A stretch of 64,000 nt of DNA from a bacterium (GTDB lineage Bacteria; Verrucomicrobiota; Kiritimatiellia; CAIKKV01; CAITUY01), in the NCBI GenBank assembly GCA_037128595.1, contig JBAXWB010000014.1, positions 56,018 through 120,017 on the forward strand, in the 5' to 3' direction. Shown here piece after piece: positions 27,197 to 36,524 of this stretch. Both the position numbers and the translations under genes were made by a program. The notes beneath the pieces were generated by a model. It made no database searches. It had not been told where the DNA came from and saw only the letters and a program-made list of their open reading frames with translations. Position 1 is the first letter of the stretch, and every line of letters begins with the position of its first letter.

Positions 27197-28581
27197 TGGG
27201 CGGGGTGGTTTTGTTTGCCCTTTTAACCAGCCTTGCCCCGACCGCCGCCATGGTGCTGGGAGTTGGGGCGGCGCTGGTTGGCGCGGCCCTGCGCTGGCCG
27301 GATGATGTTCCCAAATGGGGACTGTATGCCATTGTGGCCTTGGTGCCGCTGAGTGTGATCGGCGGGCGTCTTCCCTTGCCGTTTTTCAATTCCCTGCCCA
27401 AAGTAATTTTTCCTGTGGCGTTCGGGGCGCTTTTGGCGGGAAGTGCGTTGTCCCACCGGCGCTTCGTATTTGGGTGGCAGGGTTTATTTGGCGTCCTGTT
27501 TTTGGGGGTTATCCTGCTGTCGCATCTTATGAATGTCGAGACCGAAGGGTCGTATCAGGGCGTGATTCGCCCCCTGAATATGGTGTTGCTGCTCCTGCTG
27601 GCGCTCAATGTGCTGAAGACCGGTCGGGATGTGGCCATCCTCCTGGCCATTATGGTGACCGCAAGCCTGCTGTCTGCGCTGGGAGGAATCCTGATGCCCA
27701 TCCAGTGGGCGGCTGGGTATGGCCCGGCCGGGATGGAACGGCTCTCGGGCTGGACTTACCAGAACGATGCCCCGACCTTTGGGCTATATCTTGTGCTGAG
27801 CACCCTGGTCTGTCTGTATTTTCTGCTGACGGATCGGCGCCTGTCCTGGCGCATCGCGCTCTTGCCGGTGTCCGTTCTTTTGATTGATGCGATTATGAAA
27901 ACGTGGGCCCGCGGCTCCATCATTGTACTGGCGGTGACGCTCCTCTATTTGGTTTTCAGTGTCAGAAAGCGGATATCGGGAACCGTTCTGGTGTTGGGTC
28001 TGATTTTCATTGCCTTGGTTGTGGTACCGCTGATTCCGGATAAGGTATACGAGCGGTTCAGTGTCAGTGCCATGCAGGCAGGTAATGAAGGGAGTATTCG
28101 CTGGCGGCTGGAAAGCGCGCGTATCGGCCTGGAGCTGTTTGAGCGCAGCCCCCTGATCGGACGGGGGCCGGGAAACTTTCCGGCTGAATATATGGCGAGT
28201 GAATTTCGTTTCAACCGACTGAACCGCCCGGGAAGTGTGATGGGGAATACACCCCTCTCGATACTTTACCAAACGGGTGTGATCGGCTTATCCATTTTTC
28301 TCCTGCTTATCGCCGTGACCTGGCGTGACCTCTGGTTGGTGAAACGCTCCTATGCGGTCGTATCAGCGAGCCGACCTGCCGGGGACGATCAGGAGGGCGA
28401 CTTCCCGTTTCAGGACAAGGCGGCGGAAATCCTGGGCATTTTACTCGTTGCCCTTCTCTTGTTTTCCCTCATTTCCACGCTGGAGAACGAGAAATATCTC
28501 TGGATTGTTCTTGCGGCGGCGGGTGCCATGGCCCGTATCAGGCGCGATAAATCCCGGGCCCTGGCGTTGGAATCGGACTGA
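27163..28581 (+). CDS. O-antigen ligase/polymerase-like membrane protein (Wzy/WaaL)
   Basis: A 472-aa protein with about 11-12 transmembrane helices. The ATG at 27163 is chosen because AAGGAGG (27148-27154) lies 8 nt upstream, inside the previous gene. The large periplasmic loop (about 300-380) has the Wzy_C-type pattern RWRLESARIGLELFERSPLIGRGPGNFP, here shown in its core as SPLIGRGPGNF. That motif is characteristic of Wzy polymerases and WaaL ligases. In this gene cluster polymerase activity on undecaprenyl-linked repeat units is the more likely role. Confidence 0.87.
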   Translation: MLQGLRVNLGLMGGVVLFALLTSLAPTAAMVLGVGAALVGAALRWPDDVPKWGLYAIVALVPLSVIGGRLPLPFFNSLPKVIFPVAFGALLAGSALSHRRFVFGWQGLFGVLFLGVILLSHLMNVETEGSYQGVIRPLNMVLLLLLALNVLKTGRDVAILLAIMVTASLLSALGGILMPIQWAAGYGPAGMERLSGWTYQNDAPTFGLYLVLSTLVCLYFLLTDRRLSWRIALLPVSVLLIDAIMKTWARGSIIVLAVTLLYLVFSVRKRISGTVLVLGLIFIALVVVPLIPDKVYERFSVSAMQAGNEGSIRWRLESARIGLELFERSPLIGRGPGNFPAEYMASEFRFNRLNRPGSVMGNTPLSILYQTGVIGLSIFLLLIAVTWRDLWLVKRSYAVVSASRPAGDDQEGDFPFQDKAAEILGILLVALLLFSLISTLENEKYLWIVLAAAGAMARIRRDKSRALALESD

Positions 28582-28594
28582 TCCCATTCGTATT

Positions 28595-29710
28595 ATGAAA
28601 CCGCCACGCGTTCTCCATCTGATTCATCATCTGCGAGTCGGGGGGGCTGAAACCCAATTGGTCGAATTATTGCCCCGTCTTGCGGCGCAAGGATTTGACG
28701 TGCATGCAGGCTGTCTGGATGACCGGGGGCCTTTGTTCGACGTTCTGAGAGAACGAGGCATCCCTTGTCATTTCCTGGGAAGAAGGGGCGGACTGGATCT
28801 TGGTGCATTGTGGCGAGTCCGGAGTTTGCTGAATGACCTGCAGATCGATATTCTTAATACCCATTGTTTCTCGGCCGGGTTCTGGGGTCGACTTGCGGCC
28901 GTGATGGCAGCAACACCGAACGTGGTGGCCACCTTCCATTCCGTGGCGGGGTGGCGCCAGCCGCGGAAGCAGTTCGTCTGTAACCGGCTTTTACAGCCCG
29001 TGACGACTCGTTTTGTGGCCGTCAGTGAAAGTGTGCAACGATCTCTGGTGGAGAAGGAGAGAACCCGGCCCGGGGCGATCCGGCTCATTCACAATGGGAT
29101 AGAGGCGCGCCGGTTTTATCGCTCGGCGAACCAAACGGCAGACCGAAGGAGGCTGGGATTGTCGGAGGAGGGCTGGGTGATTGGGATGGTGGCGCGCTGC
29201 AGTCCCGAAAAAGGAGGGAGGACTCTGGTGCAAGCGGTGGCGCGACTTCTCCGCGATTCGGTTCCGGTTCAGGGGGTATTGGTGGGGGATGGCCCGGACC
29301 TGGCGGCGTGGAAAAAGGCGGCAGCTGAGGAAGGAGTCGGAGATCGCATCCGGTTCGTGGGAGCGCAGAAGGAGGTCGCTCCGTGGTTGGCCGTTATGGA
29401 CGTGCTCGTATGTCCTTCGATCCAGGAGTCATTTGGGCTGGCAGCGCTGGAGGCCCAGGCGGCGGGCATTCCCGTGGTCGCATCGCGGATTGACGGATTT
29501 TTAGACACACTTCAAGATGGCGTAGATGCGTTACTCGTGGAGCCGGGCCAGCCGGCCGCCTTTGCTGAGGCGATCCAGTCGTTACTCGGGGCCTCTCATC
29601 TGGCAGGTAAACTGGTTGAAGGCGGGCAACGCAATGTGCGCCGGTTTACCATCGAAGCCACGGCACGACAGTATGCGGAACTTTACGGGGAACTGCTCGA
29701 ACGGAAATAA
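28595..29710 (+). CDS. Glycosyltransferase family 4
   Basis: A 371-aa GT-B fold enzyme. The N-terminal Rossmann domain starts VLHLIHHLRVGGAETQ, with the GGAE motif usual for GT4 sugar transferases. The C-terminal domain has MVARCSPEKGG, LVGDGPDL and the donor-binding EX7E region (ESFGLAALEAQAAGIPVV) at about 260-290. It is cytoplasmic or peripheral at the inner membrane and adds one sugar to the repeat unit; donor and acceptor cannot be read from sequence. Start ATG 28595 follows the polymerase stop by 13 bp without a clear Shine-Dalgarno, so translation may depend on coupling. Confidence 0.9.
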   Translation: MKPPRVLHLIHHLRVGGAETQLVELLPRLAAQGFDVHAGCLDDRGPLFDVLRERGIPCHFLGRRGGLDLGALWRVRSLLNDLQIDILNTHCFSAGFWGRLAAVMAATPNVVATFHSVAGWRQPRKQFVCNRLLQPVTTRFVAVSESVQRSLVEKERTRPGAIRLIHNGIEARRFYRSANQTADRRRLGLSEEGWVIGMVARCSPEKGGRTLVQAVARLLRDSVPVQGVLVGDGPDLAAWKKAAAEEGVGDRIRFVGAQKEVAPWLAVMDVLVCPSIQESFGLAALEAQAAGIPVVASRIDGFLDTLQDGVDALLVEPGQPAAFAEAIQSLLGASHLAGKLVEGGQRNVRRFTIEATARQYAELYGELLERK

Positions 29711-29713
29711 TCC

Positions 29714-32599
29714 ATGCTGGCATTTTTTAAACTTCACAAAACACTGGCGGTGACGCTGGTGGTCATGAGTCTGCCGCTGGTTCTCTATCCGCGGTTTAAC
29801 CGGCAGGATGTGCAGCTGATTCAGCCGCTGATTGGAACCCGTGCGGGTGAAGTTCAGATCGACATGAAGTGCTATTTAAACTTCGTCAACTATTTCAGGG
29901 GCCAACTGCCGCTGGAGTCCGTGACTCCCCCGTTTTCATACAGGCCGCTGGTTCCCTATCTGGCCTCGCGGCTTCCCTTTGATCCCTTCTTGTCGTTCAA
30001 CCTGGTCAATGTTCTGGCCCTTTGCTTGACGCCGCCGGTAATCTTTTTCATGTTTCGGAAAATGGGGTTTGCCTTCGAATATGGAATAGCCGCCTGTCTG
30101 CTCTACACGTTGTCCTTCCCGGTATTTTATTACGGGCCCTCGGGCTATATTGATGCTACGGCGATGCTGATCATGTTCCTGATGATCTCGTCCCGTGTGT
30201 ATGAACAGGATTATTGGTTGCCATTGTGGTGCGGGATCGGGGGATTGACAAAAGAAACGGTGATAGTGGTTTTCCCGTATCTCCTGGTGGATATGCTGGT
30301 CAGGCAGAGGCCTATACGGTCCAACCTCGCCTTTTGGGGGCTAGGACTGGCCGCCTATCTGGGGGCCGTTTGCTGGGCCAGAACGGCGTTTGGGGCCGGG
30401 GTTCCATTTGTATGGAAGCCGGCCGGGGTATTTCTGGGGCAGAATCTCTATCGCCTGAAAACCTATATCAGTTTCATGCTGGCCTTCGGGCTTCCGGGCA
30501 TTTTTGCGACGTGGTATATCATCAGGCATTTCCGGACACGGTTTGACAGGAACGCCATCCCGTTGATCGTCGGGATGTTTTCAGGCCTTTCCCTCTTCGG
30601 GTATTCGTTCCTTTCGGCTTATGCCGATGGACGGTTTGTTTGGACGGCCTATCCGTTTATGATTGGCCTGTCGCTGTATTATTTCAAAGGGAAGGCGGCC
30701 ACCATCGCCCCGGTCGGAGTGTATCTAGCCAGCGCCAGTCTGTGTTTTGGCGGGGGCAATCGTATTCCCAACGGAGATTGGGCAACCAGGGAGCCTCTTG
30801 ATGCATGGATCATTTTGCATGGGGACAAGAAGGTGCTGAGTTTCGATAAGGGTAAGGAAGGCGATCAGTGTCTCAAAATCAATATGCAGGCAAATCAGTC
30901 GATCAACATGGAGACACCCTACATTATTTTGGATCCAAAAAGAAAATACCGGCTGCTGTATCATTACAAAACCAACGCCAAACAAATTGCCTGGTCGGGT
31001 GTCACCATTGAATATTTTATGCTGGGCCGGAGTCTCGGTTCCCAATCGTTGGCATTTCAGGATCACCAGGCGGACTGGATACAGAAGGAGTATCTTTTGA
31101 TTATTCCGGAAGCGACCACGGCATGCAAGGTGCGCCTGAACGCCATGGATGCCGGGGAATATTGGATCGACGAGATCGCGATTAATGAAATTGGACGGCG
31201 GGCGGCTAGACGGTTATCCCTGATTGGTAAAATGGAAGACATCCCGGTCAGGAAGGCGGAGGCGCGCCCCCAAATCCCCCCCGAGGGAAAATACTCGGTC
31301 AGGCAAATGGCTGGAGTGTGGTGGCTGTTTGATCCCATGGGAAAGGCTTATTGGAATGTCAGCCTGTGGGGGGGCGGCCCCATTGGGGATTGGGGAGAGT
31401 TGCCCTTGCGCAGGCATATCCGGGACGCCTATTTAATTAAGGGGAAAACCAATGAATACGACAATCTTGTATTCGACCGGCTGATCGCTTGGGGTTTCAA
31501 TTCCATCGGGTCGGGCATTGAAATCGACCCGATGAATCAGGCGCTTCAGATGCGGAGACAAACCCAGGCGAAAACCCTCCCCTATGTGGACACCATTGTG
31601 ATGAGTCTCAATCTTCCCCATGAAGGCGGCTTCAGGTTGTGGGAGATTGCAGAAAGCCTCTATGGAGCGGGAAATGTGAAGGTGGAGGATCTTTCGATGG
31701 TAGATAGGGATTCCGTGCCCGTCCTGGGTACCGAGGCGCCTTTCCCGGATGTGTTTAATGAGAAGTTTCGCAAGGCCTATGACCAGTATGTCAAGGAGTG
31801 GTTTGAAAAACGCAAGTCAGGCGATCTATTTGCCGTATGCCTGGACAATGAACTGCCTTGGGCGGAACTTCCAAAGTTAATTTATTCGCCCGCCTGTCGC
31901 CGGGAGTTTGAAAACTTTGCCAAGCAGAAATTCAAGGGGAGCATTGATGACAACAATGACCTGGTTTATGAATTCCTGCGGCACTATGTTAAGGAATATT
32001 TTGCCTTTCAAATTTCCACGGTGCGAAAGTACCGTCCGGATATTCTGATCATCGGCCAGCGGCTTCCCTGCGCCAACGCCATGGATAGCTTCGGGCGCAT
32101 GAAATACATCTATGACTGGTGTCTCGACCTATTTTCCGTATATGACATGATCGGCCTGAATATGTATCCGCAGGGGCAGGATCATTTCACGCATGACCAG
32201 ATGAAAACCCTCGAGTATTTTCACCAGAAAACCGGCCGGCCCATTATCATCACGGAGTGGTGTATCTGCTGCGAGGAATCCGGCGTTCCCACTACGGTGG
32301 GTTGGCCGCTCTGGAGTACGGTGCCGACCTGGGAGGATAGGGGTAATGGTTACAAGAACTGCCTCACCCAATTGGCCAGTCTGCCCTTTGTGGTAGGGGC
32401 GCATTGGTTTTCATCCTACAACGGGTATGTCTGGCATAACGGGGTGCGCTTCCCTGGCTATAACCACGGCTTTTATCAGGATGATTTTGTGCCGAATCCC
32501 GTATTCCTGAAGAAAGCCGTCGAGGCCAACCGGATCGTGACCCAGATGGAGCGGAAGGCGGATTTCACGGTGGATGACATCCATTACCTGAAGGAATAA
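29714..32599 (+). CDS. Fusion of a multi-spanning membrane domain with a C-terminal glycoside-hydrolase domain
   Basis: A 961-aa protein of unusual build. Residues about 10-350 form some 9-10 membrane helices, with acidic first-loop residues and the look of a GT-C glycosyltransferase or polymerase. Residues about 370-500 are beta-rich and resemble a carbohydrate-binding module (ILDPKRKYRLLYHYKTNA, AGEYWIDEIAINE). From about 530 a TIM-barrel hydrolase of agarase/GH50-like type begins, with the entry motif GVWWLFDPMGKAYWN. Probable acid/base Glu713 lies in LDNELPW and probable nucleophile Glu848 in IIITEWC. Both catalytic positions are present, so it looks active. It sits 3 bp after a GT4 gene at the end of the plus-strand EPS operon. 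It may both build and trim or process the polymer at the outer face of the inner membrane. The family assignment of the hydrolase is tentative. Confidence 0.72.
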   Translation: MLAFFKLHKTLAVTLVVMSLPLVLYPRFNRQDVQLIQPLIGTRAGEVQIDMKCYLNFVNYFRGQLPLESVTPPFSYRPLVPYLASRLPFDPFLSFNLVNVLALCLTPPVIFFMFRKMGFAFEYGIAACLLYTLSFPVFYYGPSGYIDATAMLIMFLMISSRVYEQDYWLPLWCGIGGLTKETVIVVFPYLLVDMLVRQRPIRSNLAFWGLGLAAYLGAVCWARTAFGAGVPFVWKPAGVFLGQNLYRLKTYISFMLAFGLPGIFATWYIIRHFRTRFDRNAIPLIVGMFSGLSLFGYSFLSAYADGRFVWTAYPFMIGLSLYYFKGKAATIAPVGVYLASASLCFGGGNRIPNGDWATREPLDAWIILHGDKKVLSFDKGKEGDQCLKINMQANQSINMETPYIILDPKRKYRLLYHYKTNAKQIAWSGVTIEYFMLGRSLGSQSLAFQDHQADWIQKEYLLIIPEATTACKVRLNAMDAGEYWIDEIAINEIGRRAARRLSLIGKMEDIPVRKAEARPQIPPEGKYSVRQMAGVWWLFDPMGKAYWNVSLWGGGPIGDWGELPLRRHIRDAYLIKGKTNEYDNLVFDRLIAWGFNSIGSGIEIDPMNQALQMRRQTQAKTLPYVDTIVMSLNLPHEGGFRLWEIAESLYGAGNVKVEDLSMVDRDSVPVLGTEAPFPDVFNEKFRKAYDQYVKEWFEKRKSGDLFAVCLDNELPWAELPKLIYSPACRREFENFAKQKFKGSIDDNNDLVYEFLRHYVKEYFAFQISTVRKYRPDILIIGQRLPCANAMDSFGRMKYIYDWCLDLFSVYDMIGLNMYPQGQDHFTHDQMKTLEYFHQKTGRPIIITEWCICCEESGVPTTVGWPLWSTVPTWEDRGNGYKNCLTQLASLPFVVGAHWFSSYNGYVWHNGVRFPGYNHGFYQDDFVPNPVFLKKAVEANRIVTQMERKADFTVDDIHYLKE

Positions 32600-32603
32600 A
32601 TAG

Positions 32604-32627
32604 AAAAGTCCAGCCGGCTGGACTTTT
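32604..32627. terminator. Bidirectional rho-independent terminator
   Basis: A perfect 24-bp palindrome (12+12), reading AAAAGTCCAGCC then its complement, ends in a T-run (32624-32628) on the plus strand and has the matching A-run on the other side. It begins 5 bp after the stop of the membrane/hydrolase fusion and about 30 bp after the convergent gene 32660-33070. It can therefore end transcription from both sides. Confidence 0.9.
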
Positions 32628-32659
32628 TATAACCTTCCGTTTATCAACGCCTTACATCG

Positions 32660-33070
32660 TTATTTCTTGGCGCCGTTCCTTGTTCCCGCTCCACCAGGAG
32701 CCGCTTCGGATGACTGCGCGGGAGGATCATTTTTGAGGATTTCGATGGCCCGGTCGAGGTACGCAATGACCTCAGGCGGCATGCTCGCAAGCTCACCCGC
32801 CCGTTTACGCAGAAGGCGGAGCTTTGACAGATAGGCTTTGAGGCCCCCCTCCTTCTTATTCTGCCTCCGTTGGAAGGGAACGATTTCGCCGTCACGCAGC
32901 TGCCCTTCCAGGGCTTTCTTCTGCAACCCCGCCAGCGCCGTCTTCGTCTCCGGTTTGAGATCGACTCTGGAAAGTTCCTTCTCGATCCAGATCAGGTCAT
33001 CGGCATCGGACAACTCAGGGATGAACCCTTCCGGCTTGGGTTCGAGCCACTTCGGGTGGAATTCGACCAT
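32660..33070 (-). pseudogene. Uncharacterised small basic protein, probably 5'-truncated by a frameshift
   Basis: From ATG 33070 the frame encodes 136 aa, mostly charged helices (WLEPKPEGFIPELSDADDL, LSKLRLLRKRAGELASMPPEV) with a Pro/Ala/Gly-rich tail. No family is recognised. The frame continues upstream of the ATG as LQLGRSSLYKYLQVHDW, which looks like the recognition part of a helix-turn-helix, and is then cut by TGA at about 33130-33132. In the other frame the stretch VISREARVK precedes it. Removing one A of the AAA near 33127-33129 would join them. This suggests a frameshift in a DNA-binding protein, or a sequencing error; alternatively the ATG product is a complete small protein. Confidence 0.45.
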
Positions 33071-33192
33071 CCAGTCATGGACCTGGAGGTACTTGTAGAG
33101 GGAGGATCTGCCGAGTTGAAGCCGCTTTCACTCGGGCTTCACGACTGATCACGAAAAAATTAACCTAATTCTAACTTGAGAGGAATGGGCGT

Positions 33193-33915
33193 GTGATCTA
33201 TCTTGTCCATGTCATCCCGTTCGAGGAGTCCTTTGAGGAATATTCGAAAGGGACACGCATCGCGGGAAGCAATGGGTGGTATGCAGACTACAGCGGTGAG
33301 GCGGGTATGGTGACGAATGGTACCGCGGTGATGGCCCAGTTGCTGGACTATGTGGGACTGCCAGCCAGGACCTATCCGATCACGGGGACGCATACACAAG
33401 TATTACATGTTCAGGATTCCCTGCATAACAATGTGCATAGCGAATCGATCACGAATGTGTTTGTCGATTTCCTGATGATGATGGTGCCTCTAATAGACGA
33501 GCCCTCGGTGGATACCAATGACCAAATCGCGTGTTATTTGACGACGAACAACCATCTGGTGGTGTGGCAGCGGGACGTCACGGCGATGACGAACGAGTGG
33601 GTTACGCTGTCGAATGCCCCGGCGATCAGCACCTCGGCGTGGGTACGACTGACCTTCGAGAGCGACTATCGGAATAACATGTATCAGGTGCGGGTGAATG
33701 AAGGCATTCCGATTTCCGATCCGCATGGCTGGAGCGGGTATGGCGGGTCGGCGACGGGGACTTGGTTCTACATGGCGCAAACGAATGGCGCGATGACCAC
33801 CTTCAAGCTGACGGGTGAAGGCTCGGCCTATCTCGAAGACTTCACTGTCCGTGCGGAACTCCCTGGAAACTTTGGTAGACGACCGCCAACGGGCTCGATC
33901 TATTCTATCCGCTGA
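33193..33915 (+). CDS. LamG/concanavalin-like domain fragment
   Basis: A 240-aa frame with GTG start and GAGAGGAAT about 8 nt upstream. The beginning (PFEESFEEYSKGTRI...GSNGWYADY) is like the first strands of jelly-roll LamG-type domains in large secreted proteins of Kiritimatiellota and related bacteria. Later strands (WVRLTFESDYRNNMYQVRVN, YLEDFTVRAELP) complete one such domain. There is no signal peptide and no further domain, although relatives are exported and longer. It is therefore probably a fragment, or a domain cut from a bigger gene. It lies at the junction between the two halves of the polysaccharide locus. Confidence 0.5.
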   Translation: MIYLVHVIPFEESFEEYSKGTRIAGSNGWYADYSGEAGMVTNGTAVMAQLLDYVGLPARTYPITGTHTQVLHVQDSLHNNVHSESITNVFVDFLMMMVPLIDEPSVDTNDQIACYLTTNNHLVVWQRDVTAMTNEWVTLSNAPAISTSAWVRLTFESDYRNNMYQVRVNEGIPISDPHGWSGYGGSATGTWFYMAQTNGAMTTFKLTGEGSAYLEDFTVRAELPGNFGRRPPTGSIYSIR

Positions 33916-33946
33916 TCAAGTCCCTGAAGGAGTGAAAAAAAGACGG

Positions 33947-34498
33947 ATGAATCTACTCAGGAAATGGCTACGAAGGCTGGTGAATTGGCTGGACGAAGTG
34001 ACGCTGAAAAAGCGCATTCGTGACGGTCTGGTGGTGGGGAGGAATTTCACGATGCGGGATGAGGTCATCCTGGATTACTCCCATCCCTGGCACATTGAGA
34101 TCGGGGATGATGTGACGTTGGCGCCAAGGGTTCATATTCTGGCGCATGATGCCAGCATGAAAAAAGCGTTAAATGGAGTGAGGATCGGCAAGGTGACGAT
34201 CGGGAACCGGGTGTTTATCGGGGCCGGCTCGATCATTTTGCCGGGCGTGATGATCGGGGATGACGTGATTATTGGCGCAGGCAGTGTAGTGTCACGGGAT
34301 ATCCCTGCCTCCCGGGTGGCCGCTGGGAACCCGGCCCGGATCCTCTGTACCCTGGACGCATTCCTGCGGCGGAAGCATGTGGAGATGCAGCGGGTTCCCT
34401 GTTTTGGTGAGGCGTATACCGGGCGGAAGAAGGTGACGCCTGCTATGAAGCGGGAGATGAACGCCCTAATGAAGGATCGGATCGGTTATGTGGTCTGA
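33947..34498 (+). CDS. Left-handed beta-helix acetyltransferase (WbbJ/Maa-like)
   Basis: A 183-aa O-acetyltransferase. Start ATG 33947 follows AAGGAG at 33927-33932 (14 nt away); the frame is open further upstream, but that part overlaps the preceding gene. Hexapeptide repeats are clear: WHIEIGDDVTLAPRVHI, VTIGNRVFIGAGSIILPGV, IGDDVIIGAGSVVSRDIP and the closing AAGNPARIL, with the active-site His near HILAHD. It uses acetyl-CoA to acetylate a sugar of the polysaccharide, so it can oppose or complement the deacetylase at 25784. Confidence 0.87.
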   Translation: MNLLRKWLRRLVNWLDEVTLKKRIRDGLVVGRNFTMRDEVILDYSHPWHIEIGDDVTLAPRVHILAHDASMKKALNGVRIGKVTIGNRVFIGAGSIILPGVMIGDDVIIGAGSVVSRDIPASRVAAGNPARILCTLDAFLRRKHVEMQRVPCFGEAYTGRKKVTPAMKREMNALMKDRIGYVV

Positions 34499-34556
34499 CC
34501 CTCCCGCCGCATAGAGGAGGGTGATTCGGGGAGGAACATCGATCATGGCCCTAGGA

Positions 34557-35723
34557 TCAGGTATCGATAAGAGGCTGGCGCTCGTGACGCTGGGGGAGCC
34601 AGATCACCATGTTTTTCCCCCTCAGGCAATTGCCGATGGCATCCAACGCAGCCAGGTTGACAGTGTAGAAATAATGGGGCAGACGCAGGAAGCCCGGGCC
34701 GATATCAATACGGTCCAGGATGGCGCCGATCATGGCGACCAGGATGAAAAAGACCTGCAGTATCAGCGTCGCCTGATAGAAGGGAGCGGGCAGAAGGAAC
34801 AGGTTGGCCACAAAAGCGGTGATGGCGAAGAGGGGGACCAACCAGCGTAACAGGCGATGACTGATGACCTGAAGGGCGAATCCTCCGTTTTGAAAGGGAT
34901 TGAGCACCTCGGGCATCATCCGGAGACTGTTCAGGCAGCGGGTCATCACCCGCACCTTGCGGCTGAATTCATTTTTTAGTTTTGGAATGACGGCTTCGCT
35001 GGAAATCGCGCAGGGCTCAAAGATATGCCGTTTGCGGTGCCGGCACATGATCAGCATAGGTTCCATGAAGTCGCTGATCAGGGCTGGATTAAGCGGGATG
35101 TACAAGGAACGCCGGACAGCATAGATCGGGCCTGTTGCGCCGGTGCAGGACGCCACGCGGCTCTCCCAGGTCTTGATGTGTGATTCCATGTCGCGGTAGG
35201 CCAGTTCGTGTTCCGCCGTGGCGGAATCCGAGGGCGAATAGTCTACGCGCCTGCCTTCGACGCACCCGACATCCTCACACGAAAAATGCCAAATCAACCA
35301 CTGCAAGGCATCCTGTTTGTAAAGGGCATTGGCATCGGAGAACACCAGGATCTCGCCGTTGGCTCGGGCGACGGCAAGGTTCTGGGCGGCTGTTTTCCCC
35401 TGGCGATTCTCCAAGCGGATCAGGCGCACCCCCCGCGATTGGAAGCGGGCAGCGATTTCATCCGTCCGGTCCGTAGATCCATCCGAGACGACGATGACTT
35501 CCAGCTTTCCTCGTGGGTAGCCAAGGGAGAGCGCGTTCTGGAGTTTCTCCTCCAATACCCGTTCTTCGTTGAAGGCGGAAATGATCAGACTGACCGTGGG
35601 CCAGTTCGTTACGGAAGGAGGCAGCGGTGCTGCTTGGAATTGGGCCAGGAGCCACATGGCAAGCGGATAACCGAAATACACGTAAGCGATGATAGCCAAG
35701 CTTAACCAGAAAAGGAAGGTCAT
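34557..35723 (-). CDS. Glycosyltransferase family 2, membrane-bound
   Basis: A 388-aa processive-type or lipid-linked GT2. It has an N-terminal membrane helix (LFWLSLAIIAYVYFGYP), then a GT-A domain with SLIISAFNEE, VIVVSDGSTDRT (first DXD-region aspartates) and VFSDANALY. Two or three C-terminal helices (about 300-350) close the chain. The ATG at 35723 is chosen because it begins directly after the upstream gene's TAA (TAACATG), with AAGGAG 13 nt upstream, which implies coupling. The likely role is addition of a sugar to the undecaprenyl-linked repeat unit; the domain order resembles hyaluronan/cellulose synthase-like enzymes. Confidence 0.88.
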   Translation of the reverse strand: MTFLFWLSLAIIAYVYFGYPLAMWLLAQFQAAPLPPSVTNWPTVSLIISAFNEERVLEEKLQNALSLGYPRGKLEVIVVSDGSTDRTDEIAARFQSRGVRLIRLENRQGKTAAQNLAVARANGEILVFSDANALYKQDALQWLIWHFSCEDVGCVEGRRVDYSPSDSATAEHELAYRDMESHIKTWESRVASCTGATGPIYAVRRSLYIPLNPALISDFMEPMLIMCRHRKRHIFEPCAISSEAVIPKLKNEFSRKVRVMTRCLNSLRMMPEVLNPFQNGGFALQVISHRLLRWLVPLFAITAFVANLFLLPAPFYQATLILQVFFILVAMIGAILDRIDIGPGFLRLPHYFYTVNLAALDAIGNCLRGKNMVIWLPQRHERQPLIDT

Positions 35724-35724
35724 G

Positions 35725-36447
35725 TTAGTAAGTAATCTCCTTGCCACTGGCAATGACAAAAACGGTCATCGCGAGAATCCAGACATCCAGTATGTTGCTC
35801 CGGTTGCGGAGATAATAGAAATCGTAGACAAGCCGCGCGGCCATGTCGGGCATGCCGCGGTTATGGATCTGCTGATACCCGGTGATGCCTGGTTTGACCA
35901 GCAACCGGCGACGTTCATTTTCGTTGTAGCGTTCGGCCAGCTGCACGACTTCAGGGCGCGGGCCGACGAGACTCATTTCACCCCGAATGACATTCAACAG
36001 CTGCGGAAGTTCATCCAGCCCGAACCGGCGCAGTAACCGCCCGATGCGGGTGACCCGGGGATCATCCTTGATTTTGTAAACCGGTTCCGCGAGTTCCTCG
36101 ATTGAGACCAGGTGTTTCAACCGATCTTCGGCATCCACCACCATGGACCGGAATTTAAACATGCGGAAAGGGTGGCCGTTCAGCCCGGCACGTTCCTGGG
36201 TGAAAAAGACTGGACCTTTGCTGCTCAGTTTCACCGCGAGTGCGATGAGTGCCCATAGGGGCAATGTGAGCGCGATTCCAAGAATAGCCAAAATCACATC
36301 GGTACACCGTTTGGCGAACTCATGAAGAACGTCCCGTTGTATCGCAATATCTTTGGTGGGCGAAAGAACTGCCGAGGACGCCAGTGCTTCCGGTTCAAAG
36401 TCCCATGCTGTTGTTGCCGCTCCCGCGAATGTTATTTTGCCACTCAT
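35725..36447 (-). CDS. Polyprenyl-phosphate sugar phosphotransferase (initiating enzyme)
   Basis: A 240-aa bacterial sugar transferase that starts repeat-unit synthesis by moving a hexose-1-phosphate to undecaprenyl phosphate. ATG 36447 is preceded by GAGGGGAAC; a longer frame reaches 36498. It has one re-entrant hydrophobic helix (about 50-75), then the family motifs KFRSM, the catalytic Asp-Glu pair in [26 protein letters not shown] (here LDELPQ), and [10 protein letters not shown]. It belongs to the short, single-domain (PglC-like core) class. It is followed by the GT2 gene in the same transcript. Confidence 0.92.
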   Translation of the reverse strand: MSGKITFAGAATTAWDFEPEALASSAVLSPTKDIAIQRDVLHEFAKRCTDVILAILGIALTLPLWALIALAVKLSSKGPVFFTQERAGLNGHPFRMFKFRSMVVDAEDRLKHLVSIEELAEPVYKIKDDPRVTRIGRLLRRFGLDELPQLLNVIRGEMSLVGPRPEVVQLAERYNENERRRLLVKPGITGYQQIHNRGMPDMAARLVYDFYYLRNRSNILDVWILAMTVFVIASGKEITY

Positions 36448-36524
36448 CGTTCCCCTCGTTTTGAAAATGGTTGAATTCAATAAAATGAATGCAGGCATCC
36501 TCTCTCAAATCGATTAGAGAGGCG

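Noticed and set aside
34498..34522. Terminator between the acetyltransferase and the convergent GT2
   Set aside because: A 7-bp stem (ACCCTCC/GGAGGGT) is present, but there is no T-run on either side.
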